Shown here: positions 45,296 to 57,206 of the stretch, piece by piece | How positions within the stretch are numbered: position 1 is the first letter of the stretch | Layout: every line of letters begins with the position of its first letter | From: Progne subis subis | Taxonomy: Eukaryota; Chordata; Aves; Passeriformes; Hirundinidae | Reading direction: 5' to 3' | DNA length: 64,000 nucleotides | Assembly: GCA_022316685.1 (NCBI GenBank) | Contig: JAKJHU010000068.1 | Location: forward strand, 930,001-994,000 | The notes under the pieces: generated by a model | The model's database searches: none | What the model was told of the DNA's origin: nothing | What the model saw: only the letters and a program-made list of their open reading frames with translations | Made by a program: the position numbers and the translations under genes

Positions 45296-45690
45296 CAATC
45301 CTGGAATGATTTGGGTTGGAAGAGATCTTTAAAGATCATCCAGTTCCATCCCTCTGCCATGGTCAGGGACACCTTCCACTGTCCCAGGTCGCTCCAAGCC
45401 CTGTCCAGTCTGGCCTTGGGCACTGCCAGGGATGGGACAGCCACCGCTGCTCTGTGCCAGGGCCTCACACCCTCACAGGGAACAATTCCTTCCCAATGCC
45501 CAATCTAAATCACCCTCTGTCAGTGTGAAGCCATTCCCTCCTGTCCTGTACCTCCATGCCCCTGTCCAAAGTCCCTCTCCAGCTGTCTTGGAGCCTCTTC
45601 AGGCACAGGAAGGGGCTCTAAAGCCTTCCTGAAGCTTCTCTTCTCCAGGCTGAACGGCCCCAACTCCCTCAGCTTTTCCATGCACGGCAG
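45296..45690 (-). mobile_element. CR1 LINE 3' fragment (antisense), longest in window
   Basis: On the + strand it starts CAATCCTGGAATGATTTGGG and continues through the CR1 blocks in order: CATCCAGTTCCATCCCTCTG, AGGTCGCTCCAAGCCCTGTC, GGGAACAATTCCTTCCCAAT, CTCTTCTCCAGGCTGAACGG and CCCCAACTCCCTCAGC. About 395 bases of the element remain. Confidence 0.95.
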
Positions 45691-47308
45691 AGACACAGCA
45701 CCGGCACCAAACCACGTGTTTAAAAGTGGGTTTGGAGAGCTTGTGCGGTACCTGTGCTGCTTTGAGGCCTGCTGAAGGCTGCTGGAGGGCAATTACTCTG
45801 TCTTACCTGTGTCAGTGTAGATGTTGACTTTAATGCCACTTCTCTGCCTGGGTGTATGGCAGCAGCCAGGGGCTGCCTGCAAAGCATCTAGCGGCAGAGC
45901 CTCAGGAGGCCTGTTTATTTTATCTTTCAACATGCCATTGATACTTCTGTACTTTTTTCCTCCTCTTATTTATGTTATAAATGATCGTGAAAGTGATCGG
46001 TTCTGAGCAAACCAAAGAAGCCCTCTGTCAACGGGAACGCTTAGCTCTTCTTTGCCGCTGCTGTCTCTGTCCTGAGCGGCGTTAAAAGCCCTTTTAAACA
46101 GCTTTAAGCAGCCTTTTACACACCTCTGTGAGAGCTGGGGGGCGGAAGGCAGGCAGTGCCTCTCTCTGAGGTTTACCCACTGGCTGTCAGCTCTGCTTAT
46201 GGACTCTGCCTCCAGCACTGACTCCCCACTTAGATAACTAAACGCAGCAGAGAAATTACAGGCTCTGTCTCGGAGCATCTGAGGAACCAGGGAAAACTCT
46301 TCTGCTGTGCTCTTCGCTTCCCAGCTTGACAAACTCCCTCAGAAATGGTTTTGACTGCACAGATTTGTTTTTCCTCTTTCCTGTCACCTCTGTGTTTGGC
46401 TCCTTTCCCTCCAATACATGACAGCAGCTTGTGGTTCCTGGACCAGCTGGTCCAAGGCTTTTTCCTCGCACTGTTGGTGAAAAAACCCTTCTTTCTCTGA
46501 CGGCAGAGATTGTTCTTTTGTCGTTTATTTGTTATGAGAGCCTTTTTTAAGCAGTGCTGGTGTCTCCCTGCCCTTTCTGCAGTGCAGTCACTGGAGTGGA
46601 GGCGGCCTTGGTGGCGGTCTGATTGCTCCCCATCAGCACCTGCAAAGAGAAACGTGTAACGTTGAGCTCGGTTGAATTTTAGGAGTGGAAACTTCCCCGG
46701 CCAAGTCCTTCTGGAAAGTTTTGGCTCAAGTGGTTGAGCCCATCCTGAGAAGGAGGTCAGGGAGTATCTGTGGAGGTTGTGCCTATGGAATGAGCCACCA
46801 GGACACCTGCTTTGGGATGAGGGGGGTGAGTGGCTCACACGTGGAGCTGTGATGTGTCCTTTAGGTGCCCCTGGGCATAGCTGGGTGAGGTTGGCAGGGC
46901 TTTGAGCTCAGCATGGTTGTGTGGCAGGAGATTTTGCTGTTCTGTTTCACCAGGGAATGTGGGAGTAGTGGTGGAGAGACCCTGGTGCCTCTGAGAGACG
47001 TCCTGAGCCCTGCTGTGCTTTGGTTGCCCTCCCAGGCTGGCACTGGCCCCTCCACAGCAGGGGTTTTCCGTGCACACTCTGTCCACAGCTATGCGATTGT
47101 CCCCTCCAGGAAATTGGTGAAGCCTCAATCTGAGCATGGGAGCAGCTCCCGCTTCCTGTGACCGACCTCCTGCTTGAAACTAGATTTTACTTTACTTCCT
47201 TGGCCAGGGAGTCACCATCATTGCTCAGAGATTGCTGAGCAGCACAGAAATATTGGCATTTCATCTTTTCTTTTCAAAATCTTTGGGAAAGAGTCTACAG
47301 AAGGGCGC

Positions 47309-47330
47309 TTTTTTTTTTTTTTTTTTTTTT
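47309..47330. repeat. Poly(T) run of 22
   Basis: Uninterrupted T run followed by CTGAGAGGTGAAAG; no retrocopy recognised. Confidence 0.9.
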
Positions 47331-48339
47331 CTGAGAGGTGAAAGAGAAAATAAATTAGAGGCACAGAAAAAGGAGCAGGTGACAAATGAGAAGAACAGGG
47401 CTGGAATTTCAAGAGCAAATCCATCAAATCCCACCTCTGGGCGTGTCTGGGGCCAGCCTGCTGTGCTGAACTGGGCTGACTGGGGAGGCCTGTGCTGGGG
47501 TGACTGGGGCAGGAAAGCGAGGCTGCTGGGAGAAGGGAATAGGCCTGGGTTGTCCCATCTCCCTCCCAGGGAAGAAAGGGAGCTGAGGAAATGTTGTGGT
47601 AGCTGCTGGAAGTTTTACTTTCAGGAAGTTAACTGTGGTGGTGGCCTTGGTGTAAGGTGGGGATACTGAAATTATTCTAAACTCATTTTCTGCTGGTTTA
47701 AGGAGCTGAGGGACAGCTGAGGGGTTGGTTCCTCGTGGCAGCTTGTGACCCTGGTGGAGAAGCCAAAACGTGGTGGCTGTGCCCACACACATGACCCAGA
47801 GCTCAGGAGGGGTGAGGACGGCGAGTCAAGGAGAAACTGGCACTGGTTGTCAAAACCAGGATTAAAATGCTTTTTATGTTAAAGCCGAGCTGGTGCCTCA
47901 AGTCTTGAGCCCAAAAGCCATTGCAGAAATTCCTATTAACCCCACATGGGCATGAATCAGACCTCTTAAAAGGGAAGCTTATTAGGCAATTAATTAGAAA
48001 CCTGTCCCTTCTGTGCCCTCCATCCCATCCCAGCCCATTCCTGCTGGTCTGGGTCAGCATCTGGCTCTTTCCCTGGCCCTGGGGCTCTGCACTTTCCGAA
48101 ACCTTCCAGGAGCTCTAGGATCCTTCCAGAGACCGAGTTTGTTTTTTCTCCCTTTTCATCCTCCTCTTGAAAGCAAAACCAATGGAGATGAATTGGTGGG
48201 GAGCAACCCCCTTTTCCACTTTCCTCCTTGGCAAAGTGGAAGGGCAAGAAAAATGCAGAGGTTTACAGCTGCAAGTGAGGTGCTTAGACAAGGGTTCCTC
48301 AGTGGGATGCAAATGTACCCCCCTAAAACAGCCAAACCT

Positions 48340-48379
48340 AAAAAAAGAAAAAAAAAAAAATATATATATATAGAGAGAG
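48340..48379. repeat. Compound simple repeat (A)n(TA)n(GA)n
   Basis: An A-rich run with one G, then six TA units, then a short GA run. Confidence 0.9.
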
Positions 48380-50381
48380 TAAAATCCCATAGGGAAGAGA
48401 ACAGTGAAAATAATAAAAAAAAAAAAGCTCCTGAGGTCAATCAAAGTTCAGCGCTTGGAGAAAGAAGAAAATCTGTGTATGTGTGAGAAAGAGGGAGAAG
48501 TAGCTGTGATTGAGAGAAAGGAGGCAAAGAGAGACAAGATAAATTCTGATTATCTGGTGGAATCAAGACACTTAACTGCCCTGTCTGATTCCTGAGAGGA
48601 AACAAATGGAGCCTATAACTTTGTACTGCAGAAAGATAATTTGTCCCCGTTTCCTCAGCCCTTGCTGGAGCCAGGTCGGTGCTTGGGCTCGAGGAGGCTT
48701 GAGCAGCATCTCCAGCACGACCCTGGGGAGAGATGGAAGGTGTTTCTCTTCGTGAGAGCCCTGAGAGGGGTGTCTGAGAGATGTGCTGCCGCTCTGGGTC
48801 CGCATGCCCTCTCCAGGCAGGACCCTCTGCTTCCTGGTGATGGGGGGAAGGAGTAGGGTAAAACCAATGAATGCAAGAAATCGGTGCTCAAGGAATCAGT
48901 GGAAGGTAACTTGAATAGATTTTTGTCGTGGTGGTGAAGGAGTGAAGCTTTAATACCACACCCCCAAACTTAGGGTAAAACTTGGAAAAAAACTTGGAGC
49001 AAGCAAAATCTTGAAGTCCCATTTCTCATTTCAGGCCGGTGTTTCTTATTATCTTCTATTTAATTTGTTGCATTTGTTAATAATGTTGGTTTTGATCTGT
49101 GTTTTATGCATTTGTAATGCTGTTTTATTTTTTCTTCTTCTCTGAAAGTAGGACGGTGATTACTGCCTGACTGGGAGATAAGGGAAAGGGTGAAAGAGCT
49201 CTTAGCTTTTGGGAGGGTTTATTGGAGATGGAAATTTTCCCTGCTCACAGTGCTTCTGAGCTCTCCCTGCCAAAGCTCTAGTGAAGTTTCTTTGTTTCTA
49301 ACGAATCAAAGCACAAGGAGTTGGGGGGTCTGTCCTTGGTTTTGCTCCTTTCGAAGCAGAGGGTGGTCGAGCTCAGAGTGCTGTTTTCCACGGATCCTTC
49401 TCCAAAGACTGGCAGGAGCAAGGCATGGAGGTGTGACAATGTGCTCTGCCCAGAAATGCCTTGTCTCCTTCTCCAGGTTGTCCTGAATGTAGGAACTCAG
49501 TTCCTGGACATTAGTTGGAGGTAGTTGCAGCGCAAAGAGAGAAGAGTTAAATGTTAAATGCTGGTTGATTTAGTTATTTATTTATTGGTACAACTGAGTT
49601 TGCAACACACAAACCATGAATATGTTTAAGACTGGATGGCACATGGTTTTCCTATTCAGCAGGAATTTTAAGATCCTTTCCCTTCCAAAGATGTGACCAA
49701 GACCTTTTGGAGTTTGAAGTATTTGCTATTCTGGAGGGAAATGATGCCTTGTTGATTTGGGTTTTTTGAACAAGGGGATAAAGGGTGGAAGCCTCTTCTC
49801 CTATTAACCTGGGCAGAATAAAGAAGTATGATCCTGCATTTATTTTGTCCTAGTTACTGGCTTTCCCTGCCATGGAGGCTGAGTGTCTTCTTTTTCCCTT
49901 GGGGCAAAGAAACCTTTGCTGAGGATGGCTTTGAGCATCCTCCAGCATGAAATCAAGCTGCTGCTACTTCAGGGCTACAGGGTCTGAGAAAGTGCAGGGA
50001 CTTTGTATCCATGGGGTTGGCTGCACTGAAGAGGTGAGAACATTGCAGGTGAATGCTCTGATCACAGGCTGGGATAAAGCCGCTTGTTTTTGTCTTTATC
50101 CAAAGCACCCTTGGTTGTGACCCATCACTCTCTCACTTGCACCTGCTGGAGGAAGGAATGGGGTTTTTTTCCCCCAGTGATTAATTCTAGCTGCTCCTTT
50201 TAAAACAACTGCTATTCCTCCTCCAAACAAGAATTTGTCCGGGTTTGGGCGCTGAGTCTTGCTGTGGTTTTGTGCTCGTTGCTCAGGATCACATTTTGTC
50301 CTCTCCGTGGATGTGCTCGAGATGGCCTGAGTCATCTCACTCTTCTTAGTCACGGATGAGGCAGTTCAAGCTTTTAAGGAC

Positions 50382-50400
50382 TTTTTTTTTTTTTTTTTTT
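50382..50400. repeat. Poly(T) run of 19
   Basis: Uninterrupted T run; nothing recognisable attached. Confidence 0.9.
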
Positions 50401-50894
50401 AAAGGAAGAGCATTTTTGCTAGCTCTTGAAATTCTGTGGCTTCCTCTTGCATCCGGTCCTGTAGGTGATGCAGCCAGACAAATAGCTTGCAGATTTGCAA
50501 CCTGTGGCAGAAGCAGCTTTTTAGCATAAAAGCCACTCCTGACTTCCCCAAGAGCGCTGTGGCTCTCCAGGCAGGGTGTGGAATGGCTCCTTGCATGCTT
50601 GGATCCCTATTCCTGCCAGCAGAGCTGGCTTTGGAATGTTCTCTGCACCTGTGGCCCTCCAGCCTTTTGAGGGTATTTGCAGCAGGGTCAAAAAAGGAAT
50701 TTTTCCCAAAAGAGCCCAAATTACCAAGGGATTCACCTGGCTGCTGGTGCCATGCTGTCACCCGAGCTTGTACCGGCAGCAATTTGACATGGCACTGTTA
50801 CGTCCCCAGTGAGGTTGGTGGCCTTGGGACATGCCAGGCCAGCTCGGTCCTCACTGAAAATGTGCTTCACGGATGTCCTAGGGCACTAAATTTT

Positions 50895-51120
50895 TAATCA
50901 CAAAGTCACGCAGGGCGAAGGCAAATGCCTTACAGAAGTCTATTATTTCTTCTTTATCTGCCAAAGTTGTAATCTCATCAAAGAATAAAATCAGGTTTGT
51001 TTGACAAGCTCTATTTTCCATAAAATCGCGTTGACTGGCATTTATTATGTTCCTATCATTTAATTCTTTATTAATGGAATCTCATATCGGCTTTTTCCAT
51101 TATTTCTGCCGTGATTGATG
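50895..51120 (-). mobile_element. Ancient CR1-type LINE fragment, reverse-transcriptase region (antisense)
   Basis: Read on the minus strand, part of this block gives DFMENRACQTNLILFFDEIT followed by a short TLADK stretch and IIDFCKAFAFAL. This resembles the CR1-clade reverse-transcriptase core, whose general pattern is GF..(N/G)RSC.TNL..FFD..T.LVD and then DF.KAFD. The residues after DFCKAF are lost or shifted, and stops interrupt the surrounding frame, so it is long dead. It comes from a different and older part of the element than the 3'-end CR1 fragments elsewhere in the window. Confidence 0.7.
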
Positions 51121-51968
51121 TCACGCCAATCGATTGGGAATCGCCTGCCTCACTCTGCTCTGCTCTCCAAACTGTGCTGCTGCTTTTGCCCTCTGCTCTG
51201 CTGGAGCTTCCCTCACCTTCCCAGAGGGGTGAAATTTGGGTCTCCGTTCTCCTTGGCCAGGAGATCTGGGGGCATTTGGCAGCTCTGGTGCTGCCAGAGG
51301 TAGCTCACACAGACTGTCTCCCCTCCAATCCTCAAATCCGCGTGGCCAAGGAGAAATCTCATCCTTGTTCCCCCATCATCGAGGCCAGGCAGCCTAGGGA
51401 ATCCCCTATCCTTATCTCCATCCAGCGGGTTTTTTCCTCCTGTTTTCTCCCTGACCCTGCTGGGAGAGCAGCTGAGTGGGACAGCAGGCAGGCAGCCACG
51501 GCCAGCCAGCCGTGGTAGGCTGTGAGAGTACACAGAGCTCTCGTGGTGGGGCCCACAATGATCTGAGGAGGTTCTTGTGGGACTGAAGTGAGGTCCTGGG
51601 GGTGGTGACCGTCCCCTGGTTTTGTTGTCGCAGCTGCTGGCGGTGCCCCTTGGCAGGAAGGGTGTGAGGGAGCCAGGTCAGCGCTTACCCAGGGCAGGCG
51701 TGGGATCCTCCGTCTCTAGTGCCAGGGCTGAACCAGATAGATTTTGATAGAGGGGAGGGAAGGAGAGGATCTGTGGTTCAGACCATCTGTGGCAGACAGG
51801 ACAGTCAGACCATGCACAGCCTGACTCCCCTTGAGTCACCGTGGAACATCGTGGGCGTGATTCCTGGTCTTCCGCAGACCCCTGTTCTCTGGCAGGCTGG
51901 ACGCTGTCAGCGTTCCTTCTTCTCTGCCTCGTCTTGCTCAGGCTTTCTTTCCTCTCTGTGTCTCCCAG

Positions 51969-52111
51969 GTTCCTCCGTGACTCAGCTGCTGGCCCGGGAC
52001 CTGGACAACGACCCGCTGGTCTTCGGGGTGGTTGGGGAGGAGGCCAGCCGGTTCTTCGCCGTGGAGAGCGTCACCGGTGTCGTGTGGCTCAGGCAGCCCC
52101 TGGACAGAGAG
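51969..52111 (+). CDS. CDH23: Cadherin-23 coding exon, central EC1
   Basis: A 143-base exon entering in phase 1 and ending in phase 0, between TCTCCCAG and GAG|GTAAAG. It encodes SSVTQLLARDLDNDPLVFGV, then VGEEASRFFAVESVTGVVWL and RQPLDRE. The acidic DLDND cluster (DMDND in mammals) supplies calcium ligands at the N-terminal tip. The LDRE motif carries the conserved glutamate of the canonical cadherin calcium site at the EC1-EC2 junction. The residues agree with mammalian CDH23 almost throughout, and no frame break is seen. Confidence 0.98.
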
Positions 52112-54975
52112 GTAAAGCTGGGGAAAAGCCGCCTCTGCTCAGATAAACGGTACCTCTCCATCCTCTGTGACAGCTGAGACGGCTGTTGCTCCCTGCTGGG
52201 GTTGGGAATCTGAGCGTGGCCACGTTCCCTGGACACCCCGTCACTGTCCCCAGTGCTGTGGGGACACGGGCAATGAACAGCGTGCCCTGGTTTGGTCTGA
52301 CTTGTTGGTTTTCCTGGATGCTGGAATAACATCTGTGGGTCTGGAAGTAGAGGAATTAGTGAGTGGGGATGATCTACCAAGGAGCCAGGCTGCTCGCACA
52401 GTCAGGGAAATATACAGGCTTCCTCTTTAAATCTCTATGCCAATTAAATCCTTTACTATTTAGAACAGCGTGTCGAGAGATGTGAGGTATCCCTGCGTAT
52501 TCAATCTCATCAAGACTTTTCATCCTCTCGTGGATTCAGGCTGCTGGATGCTAAATTTGGCAAAATTCTTGCCTCAAAGCTGTTTCACCACTCCTATTTT
52601 CAATGGCAGCTTTGGTGTGCAAGGCTGGAATCCCATCCAGGTGCCTGCTTTGCTAAAACCTTGGCCCTTGCCAGCATTCCTGGAGCAAGGAGGAAGGGAT
52701 AGTGGGAGGACTGGGAAAATGCCATGTGATTTGGGCACCGTGCTTAATTTCCCCTGTGCTTCTGCTGCCTGTATTTAGTGCTGCCTTGGCCAGCAGCAGT
52801 GTTGGGAAGATCAAGCCCATTAACACACCTCCGGTGCTGGCGTTCCCTGCCAGAGCCAGCCAGGCATTGGGATGCAGAGGAACAGGGTGGTGCATCCTGC
52901 TCAGGCTGGGGCTGGGGGGAAGGCCAAACCCAATTTCACAGTGTTAAGAGCGAGACTTTGGGAAAATAAAGTTCTTTTCTTCACCCCTCTCCCCCTGTCT
53001 CCCCGTGCCAACAGCTGCTGGCGTGAGTCATAAATCTTCCTTCATCCAAATGCCTCCTGCTTCCCGATACTTCCCGTGCCAGCCTTAAGCCCAGAAAGGT
53101 GATCAATAGATTTCAGGTGTGGAGGGTGTGAAGGGAAGGAGCTGGGCAGAGCTTGGATGGGCTCAGCTGATCCTGGGGGCTCAAGTCAGCCTTACATGGG
53201 AGACGCTGAAGGCAGGCCGATGCTGGGAATGGATTTGGGAAAGGTGTAAGGGATGTGAGAGAGGCATAAATGACGGTTTATGGTGGAGGACGCAGTCAGA
53301 GGGAAGGGATGGAGATGGGCAGAGGGCTGGGAGCAGAGAACACTGGCCTGCATGCACGTGTTCAGAAAGTCAGGGGAGAGAAAGGCACTCAGGAGAAGTG
53401 CTGGGAGGGGAAAAGGAAGAGGTGAATTCTTGTACAGTGGAGGAGAAAGAAGGGAGAAGGACTCATAGTAAGGTAAATGATGCAGGAAAAGATGAAATAC
53501 AGAAAAGGAGGAAGGAGCAAATGTATGGAGGCAAAAATGAATTTTGAAAGATTTTTCTTTTTTTACTCCTATGAAGATTAGAAGGAAAGCAGATTTTTTA
53601 AAAAGATGGCAGACCCTGAGGCTAAAGAATTGTGTAAAATAATTTTAAAGACAGCAGTCGGTATGTGGAAGCTTTCTCTGATTATTTTATTGAGGTTTTT
53701 AAATTTTAAATGCTCAACAGGTTGCCTCTTATCTCCTGTTTTTCCTTTCTTCCCTATTGCGTTGGCCCTCGTGGACGAGTAGGGGGAAAAGAGTGCTGAA
53801 AGGCACTGATGCAGCAGGGTGGGATGGCACAGGGAGCAGAGCATCTCCCCTCCCCCGGGAGTCCAGCGCTCCCTTCTGCCTACAAGCGCTGCCCCGAGGC
53901 AGGAGTTAGGAGGGGCTTTCCCTGGTTGTACTGCCTGGATGGAAAGGTGGGAGCAGGAGGGGGTACACACTGTAGGGAGCTGTTCCCCAAACCCTTCTCC
54001 AAGGTGAACTTTGACTCTGGTGCAAGCAGAGCTCCTGCTCCGGGCGCTGCTGGCTGCTGCCTGTCCCTGAGCCGATCTCAGTTAGGAATAAATCAACCAG
54101 AGCTGCAGCACGGGGAGCCATTTCAAGCTGGCTTTTCCAGCCTTTCCTACGTGATGCTTTGGAAACTTCGAGTGGCTGTGCTCCAGCAGCTCAGGCAGGG
54201 CAAGGACACGAGGTGGGAAGAGATCCTCAGGACTGGAGGGGGACAAAAAACACCAGCTGGCAGGCAGGTACCAGATACGTGTGGGGGCCTGAGACCTCCT
54301 GTCCATCTTTACACGATTCTTTGGTAAAATAGGAGCAAAATGATTGCTAGTGGGAAGAAAAGAGTCACGAAAAGAAGGTCTGCCTCCACTAGCAATATCC
54401 CCCTGTCTTGACCCCAAAAAAATTCTTTCCCACTTGTTGTTCACCTCAGCATCAGTGACTTGATTAGATCCCTATTGCAAGCTGTTGATTTAGTTAAAGC
54501 AATGAGGAGCAGAGAGAACTGTGTGGGTATTTTCATGGAATTTCAGCCAGTTCTCACTCCATAGGCTTGTCCCAGGATTCCTAGCTGTGTGATAGGGAAG
54601 TTGGGAAAGCAGCAGCAGGATTTGGAGGTCCTCACTGGGACTCTGTTGCACCGTCACAAGTCATAAACCGTCCCGTGTTTTAAGTGCCCAGCTGCCAATC
54701 AGGGAGTCAGTTCCTTTGCCCTGCATCCTCCTGACCCGGGGCAGGGCCCCTCCCGTGCCCATGGAATACATGGGAGCACTGCTGGCATTCAGATTCCCCA
54801 CGGTTTTCTGCCCAGTGCAGGTAATGGCGCTCAAGCACCTCTCCTCTTCTGGAAGGTCCTGAAAGCATTTTGCGTGTAATAACATTGGCTAAAGGTCCCC
54901 AGCCTGCCATCTGCAGATAAAAGCTGCAGTATCTTTAATTATAGGGTTTTTTTTTTTCTTCTTTTTGCCTTTCAG
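52112..54975 (+). other. CDH23: CDH23 intron
   Basis: A 2.86-kb intron with donor GTAAAG and acceptor TTTTGCCTTTCAG ending at 54975. Purine-rich stretches lie at about 53110-53560. No exon, CR1 copy or other named element is recognised. Confidence 0.85.
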
Positions 54976-55023
54976 ACTAAGTCAGAATTCACGGTTGAAT
55001 TTTCTGTCAGTGACAGCCAAGGG
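54976..55023 (+). CDS. CDH23: Cadherin-23 coding exon, EC1 (16 codons)
   Basis: A short 48-base exon, phase 0 at both ends, between TTTCAG and GGG|GTGAGT. It encodes TKSEFTVEFSVSDSQG. Mammalian CDH23 has SDHQG at the end, so one residue differs there. The aspartate in VSD is one of the calcium ligands. Its small size means ab initio gene finders could miss it, and skipping it would keep the frame but destroy EC1. Confidence 0.96.
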
Positions 55024-55210
55024 GTGAGTGTGACTTCTCATTTCACGGTCTGCGGCGTGGACGGAGGGGAGCGGGGCTGTGGGTCACAGCTGCACGGGGC
55101 AGAGAGAGGGGTCACCCTTGGCCCAGAGCCCAAAAACACAGCCACGAGCTGGCCTTGGCTCTAAATCCACGCCTAAAGCTGACACCGTGCTGCTGTCCCT
55201 GGCTCCGCAG
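55024..55210 (+). other. CDH23: Short CDH23 intron (187 bases)
   Basis: Donor GTGAGT at 55024 and acceptor GCTCCGCAG ending at 55210. It is GC-rich and holds nothing else. Confidence 0.93.
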
Positions 55211-55303
55211 GTGATCAAAGGGACGGTCAACATCCAGGTCGGAGACGTGAACGACAACGCCCCGCAGTTCCACAACCAGCCCTACAGCGTCCGCATCCCG
55301 GAG
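55211..55303 (+). CDS. CDH23: Cadherin-23 coding exon, EC1-EC2 junction
   Basis: A 93-base exon, phase 0 at both ends, between CCGCAG and GAG|GTAGGG. It encodes VIKGTVNIQVGDVNDNAPQF and then HNQPYSVRIPE. DVNDNAP is the canonical cadherin linker motif that binds calcium between EC1 and EC2, and the end PYSVRIPE starts the first strand of EC2. Mammalian CDH23 continues with an NTPVG-like segment in the next exon, which is not in the remaining 8.7 kb. This is the last CDH23 exon in the window; 144 residues of a protein of about 3,350 are covered. Confidence 0.98.
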
Positions 55304-55764
55304 GTAGGGAGCACCTCTGCATGGATTCTGGCTCTTCCCTCAGTGGCCGCTCGTGCTCTCTGGTTGCCACCACGGAGGTGGCTGCCGATGTACAGGGCTG
55401 TCCTCTTGTCCTGGACCCTCGCGAGGTTGCGGGAGGATGAAACTTCTGGGAGTTACTTGCCTGAAAATGGGCAGAGGAGAAGTATTTAGGTTTTTGGGGG
55501 AAGGAGGTGGAAGAGGAGATGTGGCGCTTTGGTGACATCTTTCCCGTGACGAATGGGAAGTTTGCAAATGAGTGTAAATGAGGATCTGCGTCTTGTTCTC
55601 TTCCTGGGAGCTGGGGGCATGCACAGCTCTTGTGACAGAGGTGACCCGAGGCAGGACCAAATATTTCCAAATGCCTGAATTCTGGCAGAGTACTGCCCAA
55701 AGGCCTGTGCCCTGCCTGGTGATTTCCTTTAACAGCTCCACAGCAGCACTCATCCCAATAATGT

Positions 55765-56020
55765 CCCTGGAATAAAATAGGTGGGAAGGGGCCACAGGAG
55801 ATCGTCTGGCTCAAGCTGCCACTAATCCAGTGAGAATTTTCATGTTAGGTCAGATTGCTCAGGGCTTTATCCAGCCAAGTGTTGAATATCCCCAAGGACA
55901 GAGTTTCCACAGCCTTCTGCTGCTCTCTGTGCTGGCCACTGCAAGGGAGATGACATCTACTCATCCATCAGGGAAATCTTCTGCACCTGCAGCCTGACGT
56001 GGCCGGGAATTTACAGGTCT
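55765..56020 (-). mobile_element. Older CR1 LINE 3' fragment (antisense)
   Basis: On the + strand: CTGGAATAAAATAGGTGGGA, AGGGGCCACAGGAGATCGTC, then CAGCCAAGTGTTGAATATCC and CCAAGGACAGAGTTTCCACA, the older CR1 form with TTGAATATCCCCAAGGA. Confidence 0.8.
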
Positions 56021-56927
56021 GATGTGAATTTAGGCTTTAAAGCTGTGGCTTCTGCTGCCAGGCGGAGAAGGTGAGGGTATTCCGTTTGCAGCAGGGGGTT
56101 CGTAGGGCGTTTGACATCCTCCAGTGGAGGAAAGCTCTTTTTGCACCGCGGTGCCAGGGCAGTTTTCCTCAGGCCCTTCCTTGGCGTGCACATGAGGCCC
56201 CCTGTGCATTGTGTGCGTGTGAAATGAAGCAGCTTTGGTAACTGAGAGGTGCAAACGATTGTGTTACCAGGGTGTATTTAATATTCCTGCTGCTGCTGCC
56301 CTGCCGTGCCGGACTTTGATCCCTCCCCGTCCCTCTGCTGCGAGGATGAGGTTTCTTCATTAGAGCTGCTTGTGATGTATGAGCCGGGAGCTGGAGTCTC
56401 ATCTTTGCACCGAGTCATCTGAAACCGCCCCGTGAGAGAGCCGCTGGGTCAGAGGCATTTCTGCTGCTTTTCAGAGCACGAGGGCTGGAGAAGTGACTTG
56501 GCAAAACCAAGAGCCGGTGCCCCCGCTCCCGCCTTAGCTCAGGGCCTCTGGAGCTGGCGGGTGGCTGCCGTGCCTGGCCGCTGCTCCTCCCGGCCGTGCT
56601 CTGCCTGCAGAGGTCTGCAGAGCAAAAGGAATGGCACACGAGGGTGGGAGGAGAACAGGCTCCGCTCCCCTGCCCTCAGATTTACTATCTGGATTTGCTG
56701 TTACGTGCCCTTCATGTGAAGAGATGGGAATGGGAGTCTGTGACTCCCCTGGGAGTCAGGGCTGTGTTAAGCACCAGTTTTTTATGTACCCGGAGTAACT
56801 GTGCCACGTCTCTTCTTGCTGGTGGCTTCTGTCCTGAGAGCCAATATTGCAAAGCTTGAGCATTCCCCATTTCCAATATTGACCTGTGCCCAGCCTGGGG
56901 AGCAGGGCAGGCAAAGGTCCTGATTTG

Positions 56928-57206
56928 GAATCATGGAACCTTAGAGTCACTGAACTGGTCTGCATTGCAGGGACCTTAGAGCTCCTCTAGTTCAGCTGCT
57001 GCCGTGGGCAGGGGAGCATTCCACAGTTGCTCCAACCTGGCCTTGGACACTTCCAGAACTCCAGGGGCAGCCACAGCTTCTCTGGGCACCCTGTGCCAGG
57101 GCCTCCCCACCCTTTCAGGGAAGAATTTCTTCCCAATATGTAATTTAAACCTCCTCTCTGGCAGCTGAAGGCTATTCCCTTGTGCACTATCACTCCATGC
57201 CCTCAC
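56928..57206 (-). mobile_element. CR1 LINE 3' fragment (antisense)
   Basis: On the + strand: AATCATGGAACCTTAGAGTC, then TTGCTCCAACCTGGCCTTGG, ACACTTCCAGAACTCCAGGG, CTTCTCTGGGCACCCTGTGC and AAGAATTTCTTCCCAATATG. Confidence 0.93.

Larger units (their letters stand above)
24880..51968 (+). other. CDH23: CDH23 large intron within EC1
   Basis: A 27.1-kb intron with donor GTAAGT at 24880 and acceptor TCTCCCAG ending at 51968. No coding exon or nested gene is recognised on either strand. It holds two copies of one LTR in inverted orientation, a second LTR-like element, CR1 copies on both strands, an ancient CR1 reverse-transcriptase remnant, microsatellites and several AT-rich stretches that could be enhancers. 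Long parts, for example 33.2-37.2 kb and 46-50 kb, show nothing I can name beyond simple repeats. Confidence 0.85.

Noticed and set aside
46230..46838. 202-codon minus-strand open frame in the large intron
   Set aside because: No known similarity, low-complexity basic composition and no exon signals that can be tied to a gene.
47309..47330. Poly(T) as the tail of a processed pseudogene
   Set aside because: No coding remnant or target-site duplication recognised next to it.
24880..51968. Nested gene in the large intron, such as C10orf105 or VSIR, which lie in human CDH23 introns
   Set aside because: No matching protein was seen on either strand. In human these sit in later introns.
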